This document shows, piece after piece, positions 1 through 11,000 of a stretch of 64,000 bases of DNA (positions are counted from its first letter, which is position 1; each line of letters begins with the position of its first letter). This DNA comes from Prinia subflava. Lineage: Eukaryota; Chordata; Aves; Passeriformes; Cisticolidae. Location: NCBI RefSeq assembly GCF_021018805.1, contig NC_086247.1:122685094-122749093 (forward strand). The letters are read 5' to 3'. The position numbers and the translations under genes were made by a program. The notes under the pieces are model-generated. The model made no database searches. It saw only the letters and a program-made list of their open reading frames with translations, and was not told the DNA's origin.

Positions 1-305
1 CCTGGCTATAGCCTCCTTTCAGGCAGAGAACAAGAAGGTCCCTCCTGGGCCTCCTTTTCTTCAGGTTAAACAGACCCAGCTCCCTCAGCCACTCCCCATA
101 AGTCGCTCTGCATGTGCTTCAGACCCTGCCCCAGCTCCATTGTCCTTCTCTAGACTCGCTCCAGCACCTCAACGTCTTTCTTTCAGCGAGACACCCAAAA
201 CTGAACACAAGATTCTGGGTGTGGCTTCAACAGTGCTAAGTACAGGGGACAATCACTGCCCTGGTCCTGCTGGCCACACTCTCCTTGATCCAAGCCATTG
301 GATCA
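1..305 (-). mobile_element. CR1 LINE fragment, cut by the window edge
   Basis: The plus strand reads as the reverse complement of the 3' part of an avian CR1 retrotransposon. Recognisable landmarks, in order, are a 'ccagctccctcagcc' block near 77-92, 'cgctccagcacctcaa' near 157-172, 'acccaaaactgaacacaa' near 193-210, and 'ggtcctgctggccacac' near 261-277. The element therefore lies on the minus strand. It stops near 296-305 in a degenerate 'ccaagccattgg'. Substitutions and small deletions show an old, inactive copy. The short open frame at 140-361 is incidental. The left end is cut by the window, so full length is unknown. Confidence 0.9.
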
Positions 306-663
306 TATTTCTCACATCTAGATATTTTGAATCTATTTCTCTCCAGAAAGCAAGAACTTAAAAGACAAGAATCCATCATGCTTAACCTTTCATGCAAACT
401 GAACATATCTTTTAAATAATGGAAAAAATTTTGACAGGTGTTTCAGTGAAGTGAAATTTCCTTATTAAGAACTGCAGGTTTTTTAATTATTTGTTCTACT
501 GTACATCTGAATTTTCACCATCAGTTTCTGGAAATGTAATGTTTTTTCATGGTTTTATACTTTTGAAGAGTTAACAGTGATTCCGAAGAAGATCCTTATC
601 TTAGAAATGAGTGATTTAAAGGTAGAGAGGAATATGTTGTGTGGTGTGTGTTCTGGGTAATCT
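306..663. other. AT-rich unique sequence, no feature seen
   Basis: I see no recognisable repeat, exon or motif between the CR1 fragment and the purine repeat. Confidence 0.5.
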
Positions 664-977
664 AAAGAGGAAGAGGAAGAGGGAGAGGGAGAGGGAGAGG
701 GAGAGAGAGAGGAAGAGAAGAGAAGAGAAGAGAAGAGAAGAGAAGAGAAGAGAAGAGAAGAGAAGAGAAGAGAAGAGAAGAGAAGAGAAGAGAAGAGAAG
801 AGAAGAGAAGAGAAGAGAAGAGAAGAGAAGAGAAGAGAAGAGAAGAGAAGAGAAGAGAAGAGAAGAGAAGAGAAGAGAAGAGAAGAGAAGAGAAGAGAAG
901 AGAAGAGAAGAGAAGAGAAGAGAAGAGAAGAGAAGAGAAGAGAAGAGAAGAGAAGAGAAGAGAAGAGAAGAGAAGAA
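664..977. repeat. (AGAAG)n microsatellite within a 314-nt pure purine tract
   Basis: Every base from 664 to 977 is A or G. The left part is imperfect GGGAGA and GA repeat (about 679-711). From about 713 to 976 the tract is an essentially perfect 5-bp AGAAG repeat of roughly 53 copies. Open frames exist on both strands (616-996 minus, 641-1000 plus) because a 5-bp repeat without a stop codon stays open in every frame; they are not genes. Such homopurine mirror repeats can form triplex (H-DNA) structures and are length-polymorphic, so the copy number in an assembly is uncertain. Confidence 0.97.
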
Positions 978-984
978 TTAGGAG

Positions 985-1045
985 AGAATGTTTCAATTAG
1001 AAGGGACCTTCAACGATCATGTAATCCAGCTGCCACTCACAACCT
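985..1045 (-). mobile_element. CR1 LINE 3'-end scrap
   Basis: 'ttagaagggaccttcaa' followed by a degraded 'gatcat...atccagctgcc' matches the antisense start of avian CR1 3' ends ('ttggaagggacctt...gatcatctagtccagc'). The minus-strand element's 3' terminus therefore abuts the purine repeat. It is short and diverged. It cannot be one insertion with the copy at 1-305, because in that orientation the 3' end would have to lie to the left of the internal part. Confidence 0.55.
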
Positions 1046-4000
1046 TCAGATAACTTTTAAATAATGAGACTGACTATGGGACTTCAATCACAGCATGTAA
1101 AGTCTAAATGTAACATCCCACTATTTGTACCCCTGTGTGGAGCTGTATTCATTTTGTTTTGCCACTACTTCACCACAGCCATCTGATTTTGGGTCAGTTT
1201 AAAGAGTGATCAGTGAGGATTCGTGTCTTGCATTTGATAAAATTTTGATATAGGCTCACTGATATTTTAAAGTTCAGCATGACCTAGTTCCAAGAAATAT
1301 ATATTTAGTGCTATGAGAAAAATCATATCAAAGACAAATGAGAGTTTTTATAAGCAGACTATATATTCCAGTTGAAAAATCAAGCCCTGCATGTTTCTTT
1401 GTACCCTTGCCATGCAGACAGACCTTAAGCATGATGAACTAAAATAATTTTAAAAAATAAATTTTATTGAAAGGTTGACTGACACTTTCTTGGCAGTGGT
1501 AGTGTGGCACTAGGTGATAGATAGAAGGCAGCCATCTGAAGGAGTATAAACCCTACTGTCAGCTGTTGCCCACCATCATTCTCTGCTTATAGAGCTACAT
1601 CCAGGATGATGGAAAGGTAAGGTCATCCTCCTTTCACTCAAGACAAACCTTTTCAGGGCTTTACATTTCCTCTAATGATACACCCAAGTGCCCTATACAC
1701 ATCCTAGGAGGAAAGAGGGAGTTTGGCTGATAATTGCCAGCCTTTACTTGTATTCCTACTTCCCCTGCTCTCTCTTCTGACATTATTTCCTTACCTGCAT
1801 GCAAAGAAGAGAAATTCTGAAAGATCCGAGTAAAAGACTTTCATTTATGTATCAAAGGGACCACAGTCACATCTGCAACACACATTTGTTCAGCCTCCAC
1901 ATCTTCCTGATAAAACTGGCAGAGCCCTCCCTTTATCACATTCTCGTAAAACTTTTGCTACCTTTGAAATTTAGGTAATGAGCTAAACCACCTGAAGTTC
2001 TTCATGGTGGTGAAACTTGTAATTAATGTTAAAAAATGTCTGACAGAAGACATCATTTTTTCCTTTTCATTTCTTCACATCTTTAGAACTGAATTTTGGC
2101 AGTATCTGCAGCTTTCCTGTCCTATTCCTCTTGCTCCTAAATGGCTTCTGTAAGTTTGAAACATTTTTGTTGAAATAAATCACCAAAATCTTTTATTTTC
2201 CACAGACATTCTTAAAATTAGTCAAAGAAATACCTCTAAAAGAATATAGTTTTTAACATCTTTCCAAATTTGCTTTCATCAGCAACTTAGTGTTACTGGC
2301 CACATACCCCCAGTTCTAAAAAAAAACCTTTGAAAGTAGAGTGGATGTGGTCAAGAGATTGGTCCTCATGAAGTGTAGTCTTAGTATAGCAATATAGATG
2401 TGATCTAGCAGAAACAGCAGCAGAAAACCTTTTCCAGGCTATGAAAATCTTGCTCTAAAAGCCACAGTAGAGCAGACGCCAAGCTGCTTGGATGTTTCAA
2501 TCTCATATCTCCTAATTCAACAAGCCTGGGTTTCTTTCAAACTGAACTGTCAATAACTGAATTTCATGATTTTTTGTAAGATGCAACATTTTTGCTTTTA
2601 GAGATAACAACAACCTGTTAGCAGCTTCATGGTTCCTTACAAATATTTCTTGTCAATCCCACTTCTAGTTTCATATAGTTCTAATGTTCAGTGTGTTTTT
2701 AAAATTTTAGGAATTGTCTAGATGTTTATGAATGTCCAAAAGTGATGGTAATATTTCAGTTCTGCAGTTTTGCCACAAAAATGCACTGAGTACATAAACT
2801 GGGTGGCATTATCGTGGCACTACTTGAAAAATAAGAGAGGAAAGAGCATGCAGTGCACAGCAGAACATCTCCTACTGCAGCAACAAGTGTTTTGAAGGAG
2901 CTGCTTAATCCTTCAGCTAAGTCAAACCGGTTCTTTTTAATGGAAAAGCTGAAAAAAAATCAGTTCTTGATGTAATAGAAATGTAGATGTTCTAGTCTGT
3001 TTTTTCTTTTATCACAATATACACAGACAGGAGATGTTATCACATACAGCTGACAGAAGTGTTTCAAATGGAGAACAATAAAAACGTGCCAGATAAATTA
3101 TTTTCTTTGTGTAACTGTCATAGATACATCACATGATTTTTTTTTCTGTGTGTGAGGATTGATTGCTGGTGAATTTCACAAATGGAAATGATCTTAATTG
3201 CAAAATATTCCAAATCTTTATTTTTGAAGACAACATGAATATATATTTTTTACAACATTATGATTTCCAGGCACAATAAAAATGAAAGAGAGAGGACAAA
3301 AAGCGTCTCCTGTATTTTGCTGACATTAGCTAGGTCCTTAAAGCACTTTGCAAGGCTGAGCGAAATAAAACTCATCAGACCAATGTGTTAAGCTCATAAT
3401 ATTTTCACTCCTGTATTAAAGCTAGGGAAACTGTGGAAAAAACCTACCAAGTAGAACACATGAAACCCAGAAGAACCAAAATCTGTTTCAACTTAACTGT
3501 GCATTTTACCAACTGTCCTGTGTTTTTCAGGCAGTTTCCTCAGTTGTGCAAAGAATACACAAATTTTCCTTGCAAAACTGGAAAACAGAGAGGGAAATGT
3601 TCAGGTTGCCACTCTCAGATGTTTTTTAAGTTGTATTGTCCCTTTGCAAAAATGCCAGACTTGTTCTGCCAAACATCTTTGTTCCTATATTATTCTGACA
3701 TAATACAGCATTCCATTTGGCACCTTTAAGAGCAGGCACAAGGTAGGAGGGCATGGGTTAGACAATAGCATAAAATTAACTGGAGAGTCACACAGAGATC
3801 ATCATCAGAAGAGATTAAAGATAATTTAAATATAAAACTGTTCTCTGTAATACATGAGAAATATTTGCAATATTTTATGTCATACACAAAAATACCTGCA
3901 CCATAAATTGTATTAACTCTAACTCCTGCATGATACCCTCACCTTGAAGGGGAGAGTGAACTGCCTTACATTTCAAGGCTGCCATTTCAGCACCCTTGAG

Positions 4001-5875
4001 GAAAGGTGTTACTGCTGAGCCATGTAGTGACCACCAACAGCACCTGCCTGCAGGGAAGGGCTGTCTAGAACTTGCAGGGCTGGTCCCTTCATAAGCAACT
4101 AAGTGATAACATCTTTGCCTGCTCACTGCAAAAATGGTCAGAGCTCTCTCCTGAATGAAATCAGGACCTTTTTAAGAGGCAGAAGGAGAGAGAAGAGATT
4201 AGCGCAGAGGAAAGGATATCTGACAAATCCATCCTCTAACCAGGTGCACTGCTGAGTTCCTGAAGATAACATATTATCTAGATTCATTGGATTTCCATGA
4301 AAGACATTACCAGGAAGGATCTTTCCTTTTTTCCCTTTCATTGCTTTGAGGGTGATTAACAGTGCCTGTACTTTCACTGCTGCACCTGCAGGTACTGAAG
4401 AGATGTATTCACAACAGCAAGCAATTTCACAGCATGAGCACTCAGAAACATTATTTATTACTACCGTTCCAGCTAAAAAGTCTGAGGCTGCAAAATAGTA
4501 ACACATACAAGATCTCATCACTCATCTGTAATTTGCATTTTTCATGGATACAAACCTGGCTGGCTAATTGGGAAGTCATTTGACTTGAGACTTAATATAC
4601 CTTTACCTTATGATGGATTCAGCATGAAGAGAATATATTGTGTTTTCATTACTTAGAGCAAGGAGCAATTTTCCACTGTGTGTTTTCCTGTTTCAAACAA
4701 GAGAAAAGATTTATCTGTGAGAATAACATATTGGGCCATCTAATTCAGCATACTTCCAGCAGTTGCCACCAGCACAGTAGCTGTTGCTGAGAGTGTGTCC
4801 TTTCCTGATGATTTTATCAAAGAATGCACAGTTATACAACAACATGCAGTGATAGTAGTGCTGAGGCAATTCCTCTTTGTTCAAAGAGTGCTGGGGATGA
4901 GCATGGCAAAGAAGGAAATCAAACTTCTCTCCAGTAGTTGTTTTTTCTGTGGTTAAGGTGAAGGAAAGAAGACTAAAAATTGAGTGTGGAAAGGTGATTA
5001 ATTTTTAAAACATGACACAGACAATCCACAACTACAGAGTGAATTTTATCTATCTTTTTGTGTCTCACTGTATACCAATACCCAGTATGGGCCTGATAAA
5101 GGTCCAGCTAAAGGTACCAAGCTTGTGTGTGGTTTGTTAATGATGACGTGCAGAGAAAAACCTTCCAGATGGAGATAGACTGTCACAAGTCTAAAAAGCT
5201 GGAAAACATCAGCATCCCTCCCCTCGCTGAGATGCAGCTGTTAAGGAAAAGCACTCTGTGCTTCTAAAAAAGAGTGATGCATGGGCACAAAAAGGACTGT
5301 CCTACGCCTTTCCTGGACAGCTTTCTTCTTGGAAAGCTTACTTGGAAATCTACTTAGAAGATTAGTCTTGCCTGGTCTAAAGCTATATATGGTCTAGAGT
5401 ACTGAAAAAACAAGGTAGCCTTCTGTGTCTAATTTATAAATATACTTGTAAACTTTTTTTAATGTTCCTTACTTATTTTGTACAGCAGAAAATATTATTT
5501 ATTCCAATAGAAAAGTTGTATTGAAAAAACCATTTGTATTCATGCTGTTGTGTATCAGATTTAAAATGACTAATAGAATAGATATTTCAGGGTCAGGTAC
5601 AAGGAGTAAAACTCACAGCTATCTGCTGGCTGTATAATATGTTGGATCCGAGGCATAGCCTGATAGGAAAACAGATTTCATGGACATGTGCTTACACCCA
5701 CACAATGTTCCTTCGGTGTACTCCCTCTTCTCAGGTGCTACAGGAGCTCTGCACCCACCTCTGACGTAACTCAGAAGAGAGAGTTCTGCTTCTCTTTAAC
5801 GCTGCCCAGAGTTCAATCTGTCCATAAAATAAATCTCTTCAGTGATGGTTTTGGATGTATCCCATATACTCAACA
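1046..5875. other. Unique AT-rich non-coding DNA
   Basis: No exon, RNA gene or identifiable transposon was seen. Open frames here (for example 3433-3729 plus, 98 codons, and 4138-4521 minus, 127 codons) have no recognisable domain, no biased composition typical of a protein, and overlap other open frames. I treat them as chance. Confidence 0.5.
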
Positions 5876-5879
5876 GAAC

Positions 5880-6160
5880 AAAACAGTTTGTGAGCGCTCG
5901 AGAAGTGCAGTGGCAGCAGGGAGACGTAACTTGAGCAAGTCGTTGTAGAAGTGTAGTGACACATCGAGGATTCTTGGCTCCATCATTTCACCACCTCGTT
6001 CTATACAGCGGTAAAATATCCAGTCTTTGAAATGGGACGGAAAAGGGGGGGGAAAAAAGAGAAAGAGTGCTCCTTTGAAGGCGGCGCAGAGCAGGAACAC
6101 GCTACAGACAAAAGCAGAGCGCCCTCGTGTGGCCCCTGGGACAGGACAAGGATTTTGTGT
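5880..6160. promoter_or_regulatory. CpG-rich patch, possible regulatory element
   Basis: In about 280 bp there are some 15 CpG dinucleotides (gagcgctcgag, agacgtaac, agtcgttg, acatcgagg, cctcgttc, gggacgg, aaggcggcgcag, gagcgccctcg), while the flanking kilobases have very few. It also holds a G-run (6045-6052) and a CTCF-like site at its right end. Unmethylated CpG clusters in otherwise CpG-depleted vertebrate DNA are often promoters, enhancers or insulators. A young GC-rich transposon fragment is an alternative, though I do not recognise one. No TATA box or downstream open reading frame supports a coding promoter. Confidence 0.35.
6118..6132 (-). promoter_or_regulatory. CTCF-like motif (minus orientation)
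   Basis: Read on the minus strand the bases are CCACACGAGGGCGCT. Against the vertebrate CTCF core CCASYAGRKGGCRSY this matches 13 of 15 positions, including the invariant GRKGGCRSY half. It sits in the CpG-rich patch. A motif match alone does not show binding. Confidence 0.4.
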
Positions 6161-6399
6161 TGTCATGGGAATATTCTGCAATTAGGGCCTTCCGCACGAC
6201 AAGAGATGGCCACTTACTCATTCCATCATTTTTGGGGGAATTTGTAAAAGCTGTTCGCATAAGCCCAAGAAAGCTTATTTTAAATGCACACACTCCAAAG
6301 AGTTTTACTTCCTTCCAGTTTGGCAGTACTACACTGCATCGTTTTTCATGCCTGGGAGAATTTCCTGTAAAAAATGCAAGGACTATTAGTTTAGTTACT

Positions 6400-6562
6400 C
6401 TTGTTTTTTGTTTTGTTCTGTTTTGTGTTTGTTTGTTTTTGTTTTTTCTTCTTTCTGCATGCTACTAAATTTTATTTTATGAATTTATGTAACCATATTG
6501 CAAATTTTGCAAAACACTCCTGTGTTTTCCTTTTAACATTTACTTTTTTTTTTTTTTTTTTT
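6400..6562. repeat. T-rich tract with a 19-nt poly-T
   Basis: A low-complexity TTTTG/TTTG run (about 6405-6450) is followed by an uninterrupted T run at 6544-6562. The open frames across it, rich in Phe, Leu and Val, are compositional artefacts. Confidence 0.8.
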
Positions 6563-8075
6563 CTCCACAAAAATGCATTTGACATCTTTAATTTCTCAAC
6601 TAAATTTAATCTGCGGACCTGGAAAAACGAAGATCTCATGCAAACATTATAATGATGAATGTACTTTAAAAAGATTATATTGCTATATTCCCAACTTAAT
6701 AAAATCTTGATTTCATGAATATGTGGTTTATTTATAGGATTGGGGAAAGAATCAAATTTGCAAAAAAACATAATGCAAGAAGGAGCCAAGATCACTGAAG
6801 AACTGCTTTTCTGTATGTTTCCTCTTTAATCTCCAGACATCTGGTTTAAGTCTGTATGTTTTATATTAGGAAGTAAATGTTAATTTACTCTATTTATTAG
6901 TGTATTAACATGTTTCAACAGGTGAATTGTCCATGTGTTTTTATAGTTGCCACCATATTCTTGAATACACAGACATTCAGCATTAGGATCCATTTCTTCA
7001 ACAGTTGGAACCAAAGTCCAACTTACTATATAACAGTAACAGAAATAAAACTAGATAACTGTTTCTTTTATTTTCTACACATTCAAATGGACACAAAATA
7101 ATGGAAATTGGTCTTCCTTTATTACAAGATATCACTGAAAATCACTTCGAAAAATTAACCATTATCTGTGCAATGACAGGATAAATGGAACTATTTCATT
7201 AATTGGTTAGATTAATTAGAAATGAATATTTATCTCAGTGTTCATCATGAAGTGTGAGTCTTTTATCAGCATTTAAATAAAGTATATCAGATGATATTTT
7301 ATATGTTATTTTAGAAGATATTTTAATGCAAGTCAATCACTTTCAGTGTTGACATCCTCAATCAATTAATATGTGAAATAATCCTAAGTATAACAATGCT
7401 TTCACTCAGCCAACAGATGAGAAAGGAAAAATGATGGGAAGAAGAATAGAACTATTCTCATCCTCCTATGAATTCCTGCTCAGAAATTGCAACAAAATTT
7501 ACTGTTTTATCAAGGCTTGCTGGAGCTTATTTTCGAAGAGTCACCAGCAAGTCAAGCCATCAATTTCTCTGTGTCATATGGAGACAACATGGGAGTTAAA
7601 TCTGCACTCAGCTGTTTTGCTTTTTAGGAGAACATGGTGGGTTTGAGCAATCACCATTTACCACACGTTTTCTGTTGCTCACTGTGTGCTCTGTCATGCT
7701 GTATCCGTGTCTGCTCTGAGTTTTTACAAAGTCTGGGTTTTTTTTCATTGCATTAATAGGAATGTGCATGTTCAGGACCATGAACAGACATGTGCCTACC
7801 TGTGCATACACAAGGAAAGAAATTGCTCTCAGCTAACATTGCCAGGTATGTATCTTTCCAATCATCACTATTATGTGTCAATATTTAGTAAGGCAAATGG
7901 TTGTAGTTATGGGGTTTTTATACTTCTGCATTCTAATAACACTCTTTAAGGGAATACATTCCCTTTTGAAAAAATTAACTTTGTTTTCTTTTTTTTTTAA
8001 GTGAAACATTGGAAAAAATGAAACTGTAACATTTTCTGTATGAAATATTTAATATGTTAAAGGAATATATTTTGG
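6563..8075. other. Unique AT-rich DNA; weak CNE-like stretch
   Basis: No gene seen. Around 7110-7400 the sequence is dense in TAAT/ATTA cores ('ttaattggttagattaatta' region near 7199-7218) and free of recognisable repeats. That is the look of a homeodomain-bound non-coding element, but conservation cannot be checked here. Confidence 0.3.
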
Positions 8076-8090
8076 TCAACAGAGGGCACT
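8076..8090 (+). promoter_or_regulatory. CTCF-like motif (plus orientation)
   Basis: The bases TCAACAGAGGGCACT match the CTCF core CCASYAGRKGGCRSY at 13 of 15 positions, including the complete AGRKGGCRSY half. It points away from the minus-oriented site at 6118-6132, giving a divergent pair about 1.95 kb apart. A chance match cannot be excluded. Confidence 0.45.
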
Positions 8091-11000
8091 CTATGGTTTT
8101 CAAAGGAGCCTAATAGACTCTTAAAAGGGTTCAGTAGGAGATGACTGAGTGTGGTTTTCAAAGAGCCTTTAGTACTGGTCAATCTATAATTTATTGGAAA
8201 TGCTACTGATTTCCACAATAACATAGAGTACAGGAATGAAAGAGAACCCCATCATTTGATAAAGCCAGATACTAGGATTAAGGCTGTGATGCACACAGTC
8301 AGCTCTTAGTTACATCTTCAAAATTGGAAATTATGTGCAAAAGTTGTAACCTACTCTGAGTCAAAAGTGTACTGCCCAGTAATGCTGTGTTTTACCCTTG
8401 TTGCTTGTTTAAAAATGACGACTTTGAATATCATATGTGTTGACAGGTCAGTCCCCATTGCTGCTCATACAGGATATTTCTTCCAGTTCATAAATAGGTT
8501 ACTTTCCCGACACCAGCCTACCTTGTGCAGTTAAATTTACTGACCACTTTTAGTTCTGTTTTCACTTATTTTCCAATAAAATAATTGCATTTAGAATGAG
8601 AACCTGAATGAGGAACTTCGTTAGAGCAAACTAGGCATTTTTAGCCTGTCCATCTAGAATGCATGGAAATAAAGCAATAAACATATAGAACAAAATGAGT
8701 CATTGATACCATGTAAAACTTCAGAAATTACTTTAACAGAGATTTTTATACAGAAACCAAGCTATGAGAACTTGGCAGGAATACTCCACGCAGAACTATC
8801 ATATATTAAGGTAGCATGCATGTATTTCTATAAAGTAGACTCTTTCTGCTTAAAACCCTAAAACTGTAATTGGGAAAGCAACGCCACAAGCCCACCCTGG
8901 AGAACACAGGAGTTAAGCACTGACACAGATTTAAGTAGGTGCAGGTTTCTTGTTAACAAACCTTCAAGCACGTGATCTATGTGCAAAGGTGGGGCAGTAC
9001 AGGCATCTCCAGCTAGAGAGAAGGTGCTAGAAGTTGAAGAAGAGAGAGGTGCAGCAAGTCCTCATGTTATCCATTCCTCCTATAGTAACCCCCCCTAGAA
9101 TTACTGTGTAACATCTGCTTGTGGTTACAGACAGTAGGAGAGCCAGTGAAGAACTAGTCAAAGTTCAGAAGGCAAATTCTCATGTCTTTTCTGTCCCTAT
9201 GAGTGTGGAATGAATTGAGGGAAGCAGCTTGAAGTGTGTGTCAATCAGAGCCCAGCTCTCACAAGGAACGAGGATTCCTTTACCGCAAACCCGATGCGTA
9301 GAAGTTAAAAGCTGTTTTCCTTGCTTTAACACTTACATTTGCCAACAGATGTTTCAACATTTATAAACACAATTCCCACTGGCTGCCAAATTACCATAAA
9401 TTCATTTCTGCATATTTTTGAGTACTAGGCATAAAAATAATTACATCTGATTAAATCCATTTATGCTTTCATACCTTTCAAATGTATAGTAGATGTGAAT
9501 TGTTGCAATATATTATATCTAAACAAAAATTCCATGGTGACTCTGAGGCAGGTTATCTTCAGAAGGTTATGAAGCAATAATTTCTTAGGTACAGTAAGAT
9601 CATGGTGTTTCACAGTTTCATTCCGACTAGAGTACAGTGTGTCTGCTAAGTGACAGCGCAACTTGGGGCAGCAGCATGGTCTGGGAGATCCAGGTGTTCC
9701 TTCTGTGTTCAGCTGCATTTAAGTGAACTCTTTTAATGTTATAGATACCTAGAAAAATTCTGTCAATAGGAGAAGAAGACCTTCAGAGTGCTGCTACAAA
9801 ATGCTGCTTCTCAACTGGGTGTGTTTTCTCCCTCTGGAAATTTAAACTGTGCCTAGTGTAGCTGAACACTTTTCCCTGCAGGAAAACATGCATCTGACTT
9901 GTTCAAATGTGAAGTGAGTGTGATACTGGCAGGTACTGTGCTTGTGAGTGTGGAGCTGCAGAGACCGAGTTTTCTTCTTCCCACTGAACACGTACCACCT
10001 TTCATCACGTTTAACCTTACTCGCTCTGCCGCAGTCCTGGCCAACACTTCACTTTAAGTGTGCCAGCATTATTAATTCATTTGGTATTCACTGTAATGAT
10101 GCTGATCATAATTAACTCGTTCTGTAGCCTTTCAGTGGCTAGAGAGTTTCAGTGTGAGTGTTTTAAGTACTCACATGGAATTCCTCTGCAATTCAGAATT
10201 AATTAAGGTACCACCTAATTTTTGCAGAGAAACAAGAGCATGTGATCTGTCTCATGAGGTAACTCCCTTACATCCCAGAGTGGTCCAAATATTTGGAGTG
10301 TATGGATTTCATGGACATGTTAAGTATCTTCCCTCTCTGAGGAAAACTGTATATACCATACAGATAAATTATGGAAGAACAATATTATCTAACATGCAAT
10401 GCACACGTGCCTGTTCTGTATGTCACCATGTAGAGTATGCTGCACTGCATTTAATACTGATAAACATGTTTCCACTTTATAAAATATGAAAAGAGTCAAG
10501 ATGCTTTTCAAGAATTTCAAAGAAAAGCTATAGAAAGAGTATCTTTAAATTTAAATAATGCCCTCCTTTTAATTTCATACAACCATAGCCCATATATATA
10601 CTAATAAACAACAGCTGAAGCAATCATATCATATCAAATTCCACGTATTAGTTTAACCAACCTTCCTACTGCAAAGATAGCGTGAACTAAATAATCTCCT
10701 TTAATTGAAAATAGGCATAAAATTGTTATGCTTTTTTAAAGTACTTTGTAAATCAGAAAATGAGAACATTGTGAAGTAAAAATACATGCTCCATTTCATA
10801 GCAGCTTACTAAAGTACAGATACAGCTATGTGATTTCAATGCATTCCTTAAACTACTATTTTCAGGGATGATTAACTTTGTTGGAGAAAATTATTCTAGG
10901 TAAAAACTGGGCAGGTAAGGGCTCAGCTTCCAAGCTGATTTTCTCTGTCCCAATTTCTTGAGAATTCTTTCAAAATGACTCACTTTTGCTCATTTTCAAA

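Noticed and set aside
616..1000. Open frames of 126 and 119 codons on opposite strands
   Set aside because: They are translations of the (AGAAG)n repeat; a 5-bp repeat without stops is open in all frames.
6400..6652. Hydrophobic Phe/Val-rich open frames suggestive of membrane segments
   Set aside because: They arise from poly-T and TTTG low-complexity sequence.
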